Origin: Fibrobacter sp.
Lineage (GTDB): Bacteria; Fibrobacterota; Fibrobacteria; Fibrobacterales; Fibrobacteraceae
Assembly (NCBI GenBank): GCA_017520105.1
Contig: JAFWRL010000059.1
Location: 1 to 15,649, forward strand
Length of the DNA: 15,649 bases
Reading direction: 5' to 3'
Part shown: positions 13,622-15,649 of the stretch, piece after piece
Numbering within the stretch: the stretch's first letter is position 1
How the letters are laid out: every line of letters starts with the position of its first letter
Program-made: the position numbers and the translations under genes
The notes under the pieces: generated by a model
Told to the model about the DNA's origin: nothing
What the model saw: the letters and a program-made list of their open reading frames with translations, nothing else
The model's database searches: none

Positions 13622-14356
13622 ATGAAACGTCTCTCTCTTATCGGTATGGCTATTTTGGTCTCCAGCCTCGTCGCTTGCAATCAGGCTTCCGCTGGCGGTT
13701 CGTTCAACCAGCAGGCTCGCTTGGACAGCCTCGAAAAGGATTTCAAGCAGGTCAAGGAAGAATTTGAAATCATCAAGTACGCTCTCGACAAGCGCGGCAT
13801 TTCTCTCGAACAGGCCCGCAAGGAAATGGAAGAGGATAACAAGGTTTGGGACATCCCGGACGAAGACAGCCCGGTATTTGGCAACACCACGAACCCGAAG
13901 CTCACGATTGTGGAATTCACCGAATTCCAGTGCCCGTACTGCTCTCGTATCGCTCCGGTGATGCAGGATCTCAACAAGAAGTATCCGGACCAGATCAAGT
14001 TCGTCTATAAGCACTTCCCGCTCAGCTTCCATTCCAATGCCCAGGCCGCTGCAGCTTCTTCTATTGCTGCTCAGAAACAGGGCAAGTTCTGGGAATACCG
14101 CTACGCTCTCGCACCGCACTCTCGTGAACTTTCCGACTCCGTCTATCTTGCCGTGGCTAAGGAAATCGGTCTCAACGTCGAACAGTTCAAGAAGGACATG
14201 GTGCTTGACTCTGCCATGAAGGCTCGCATCGACAAGGACTTCCAGTTGGGCGTCAAGGTTGGCGTACAGGGCACTCCGAACTTCTACATCAACGGCAAGC
14301 GTCAGGACCGCTTCAGCCCGGATCTTGTCGAAAAGATGTTGAAGGAAGCCAAGTAA
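13622..14356 (+). CDS. DsbA-like thioredoxin-fold lipoprotein
   Basis: A 244-residue protein. The signal peptide MKRLSLIGMAILVSSLVAC ends in lipobox LVAC with C19, so it is probably membrane-anchored. Residues about 30-72 form a charged heptad-like helix, probably a coiled coil. The thioredoxin-like domain begins near 84: VEFTEFQCPYCSRIAP holds the redox motif C104-P-Y-C107, and VQGTPNFYING holds the cis-proline P219 after Thr. The long helical insertion between them is that of the DsbA/DsbG/BdbD group (pfam Thioredoxin_4 type). It likely makes or isomerises disulfides in the periplasm. The many Cys-containing exported proteins of such organisms could be substrates. A strong AAAGGA site and a narrow codon set (nearly all Lys as AAG, Leu as CTC/CTT) suggest high expression. 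A terminator follows. Confidence 0.9.
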   Translation: MKRLSLIGMAILVSSLVACNQASAGGSFNQQARLDSLEKDFKQVKEEFEIIKYALDKRGISLEQARKEMEEDNKVWDIPDEDSPVFGNTTNPKLTIVEFTEFQCPYCSRIAPVMQDLNKKYPDQIKFVYKHFPLSFHSNAQAAAASSIAAQKQGKFWEYRYALAPHSRELSDSVYLAVAKEIGLNVEQFKKDMVLDSAMKARIDKDFQLGVKVGVQGTPNFYINGKRQDRFSPDLVEKMLKEAK

Positions 14357-14369
14357 AAATGTTTTCAGG

Positions 14370-14409
14370 CGTGCACGTTGAATATCACAGCGTGTACGTT
14401 TTTTCTTTT
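14370..14409 (+). terminator. Rho-independent terminator after the DsbA-like gene
   Basis: CGTGCACG at 14370-14377 pairs with CGTGTACG at 14391-14398 (8 bp with one G-T pair) around a 13-base loop, followed by TTTTTTCTTTT. It begins 14 bases after the stop at 14356. It separates this gene from the next, though read-through is possible. Confidence 0.75.
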
Positions 14410-14455
14410 AAAGATTTGTAATTTAAAATCAAAAAACAACAAAAGGATGCACATT

Positions 14456-15649
14456 ATGATTAAGCAATCATTGAAAGTTGCCTCGCTTGCAGTTCTTGGA
14501 CTCAGCGTTACAGCTGCAATGGCTCAGCCGAAAAGACCGCATCTGGCCGTATATAAGTTCTTCGATGAACAGTATCGTCCGGGCGGATACGACTACTCTT
14601 ACGGCGGCACAAGCAAGGGTGTCACCATCACCAAGTCTGATGGTTACAAGTCCAAGGCCGCTTTGAACATCAAGTTGGATCCGAAGGAATACTCCGGCGC
14701 ATCCATCTGCCTTTACAATGAATTCTTCGACTTGAACAAGTACATGCTTGATTCCAAGCTCGAATTCATGATTAGGGGCAAGAACGGTGGCGAAGCCGTG
14801 AAGGTCGGTCTCCTTGATGAAGAAGTCTCTGACGGCAAGAAGACGCAGGTTGTCGTTCCGATGAACAAGTACATCGAAGGCGGCGCCGTCACGAAGGACT
14901 GGAAGAAGGTTTCCATTCCTCTCGTCGATTTCCCGGACCGTGGCCTCTACTGGGACAACACCCGCAAGTCCGAATTCCCGGCACGTATTGACTGGGACAA
15001 GATTGCGGAAGTTCGCTTCTCCATTGACAAGAGCGCTGCAAGCGAATTCGAAATTTGGGTAGATAACATCGAAATCGTGAAGGGCAACAAGAAGGCTGCC
15101 CCGAAGAAGAAGATGATCTACTGGGACGAAAACAACGACGTCATCGACGGCCCGAAGAACCCCGAAAAGCTCGACGGCAAGGCCAAGCCGGTGGCTAACG
15201 GCACGTTCTACTCCGACGGCCTCAAGGGCTTCAGCTACAGCTACGGTGGCCTTTCTGCCCAGCGCGAAGCTCAGTCCAAGACCCCGGGCAACAAGAACGT
15301 GCTCGCCCTCTACATCGATAACAACGACTGGTCCGGCGTGACCTACTCTCTTGGCGAAGGCAAGTTCATCGACCTTTCCAAGGTCCGCAACAAGGGCGGT
15401 CTCTATTTCTGGATCAAGGGTAAGCTCGGCGGCGAAAAGCTCTATGTCGGTATCCTTGATAACCAGGGCAACGACGTGAAGAGCCAGACCAAGCTTGGCC
15501 TCAATGACTGGATCAAGGTCTCCAAGGATTGGCAGCTCGTCAAGATTCCTCTGAAGAAGTTCGGCGACAAGGGTAAGGCTTGGGACGCTAACAAGCAGGC
15601 CGAAGTTGCTAAGGACGTGCAGTGGAACAAGATTCAGGAAGTCCGCTTC
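14456..15649 (+). CDS. Secreted protein with tandem CBM11-like modules, 3' end beyond the window
   Basis: The first 398 codons of an exported protein. The signal peptide (MIKQSLKVASLAVLGLSVTAAMA, cleavage AMA|Q at 23/24) is preceded by an AAAGGA ribosome site. Two related modules follow. Module 1 (about 33-208) opens with YSYGG and ends with IPLVDF, IDWDKIAEVRFSID and WVDNIEIV. Module 2 (from about 245) repeats YSYGG, WIKGKLGGEKLYVGILD, WQLVKIPLKKF and WNKIQEVRF at the window edge. A linker with AAPKKK joins them. The order 'hydrophobic strand-KG-...-W..v.IPL..F-...-i.evrF...-DNI' is that of CBM11-like beta-sandwich modules, which bind beta-glucans in other proteins. Whether these bind sugar, and whether an enzyme or T9SS signal follows, cannot be seen. 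Codon use is very biased, as in highly expressed genes. Confidence 0.85.
   Translation, partial: MIKQSLKVASLAVLGLSVTAAMAQPKRPHLAVYKFFDEQYRPGGYDYSYGGTSKGVTITKSDGYKSKAALNIKLDPKEYSGASICLYNEFFDLNKYMLDSKLEFMIRGKNGGEAVKVGLLDEEVSDGKKTQVVVPMNKYIEGGAVTKDWKKVSIPLVDFPDRGLYWDNTRKSEFPARIDWDKIAEVRFSIDKSAASEFEIWVDNIEIVKGNKKAAPKKKMIYWDENNDVIDGPKNPEKLDGKAKPVANGTFYSDGLKGFSYSYGGLSAQREAQSKTPGNKNVLALYIDNNDWSGVTYSLGEGKFIDLSKVRNKGGLYFWIKGKLGGEKLYVGILDNQGNDVKSQTKLGLNDWIKVSKDWQLVKIPLKKFGDKGKAWDANKQAEVAKDVQWNKIQEVRF

Overview
The window looks like chromosomal DNA of a Fibrobacter species (phylum Fibrobacterota), probably close to F. succinogenes. The grounds are a Gram-negative envelope gene set rich in lipoproteins, a PorU-like C25 peptidase of the type IX secretion system (T9SS), a lamin-tail-domain lipoprotein, a secreted protein with tandem carbohydrate-binding-like modules, and Bacteroidota-like -10 elements of the form CTATnTTT. 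This assignment is inference; no 16S or other phylogenetic marker is present.

Layout. 1-407 (minus): the 5' part of typA/bipA. 504-917 (plus): ruvX/yqgF, divergent from typA. 945-1050: three copies or remnants of a structured intergenic repeat. 1075-1533 (plus): a small degenerate receiver-like protein, ending in a rho-independent terminator. 1678-2925 and 3048-3539 (minus): a lamin-tail lipoprotein, and upstream of it a GGQ release-factor-like protein. 3534-10188 (plus): a run of envelope genes made of a lipoprotein, an exported unknown, PorU, and a polytopic membrane protein starting 3 bases after PorU. 10189-10400: a convergent gap packed with three hairpins. 10401-11282 (minus): yicC endoribonuclease. 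11387-13180 (minus): a MetX-MetW fusion. 13187-13621: a non-coding gap with repeats and a promoter. 13622-14356 (plus): a DsbA-like lipoprotein. 14456-15649 (plus, cut by the window edge): a secreted protein with two CBM11-like modules.

How the parts fit. The plus-strand block 3534-10188 is plausibly an envelope cluster around PorU, the enzyme that removes C-terminal sorting signals from T9SS cargo and attaches the cargo to the surface. Three of its four genes have no recognisable family and may be lineage-specific. The MetX-MetW protein joins the first committed step of methionine synthesis to its usual partner in one chain. The last two genes use a narrow codon set, as highly expressed genes do.

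The strongest non-gene signals are two. The first is a dispersed hairpin repeat whose outer stem shows a compensatory base change and whose inner stem is variable. The second is a recurring CTATnTTT-type -10 element placed 5-8 bases before several start codons that lack a Shine-Dalgarno sequence, which suggests leaderless mRNAs. I found no tRNA, rRNA, CRISPR array, insertion sequence or prophage gene.
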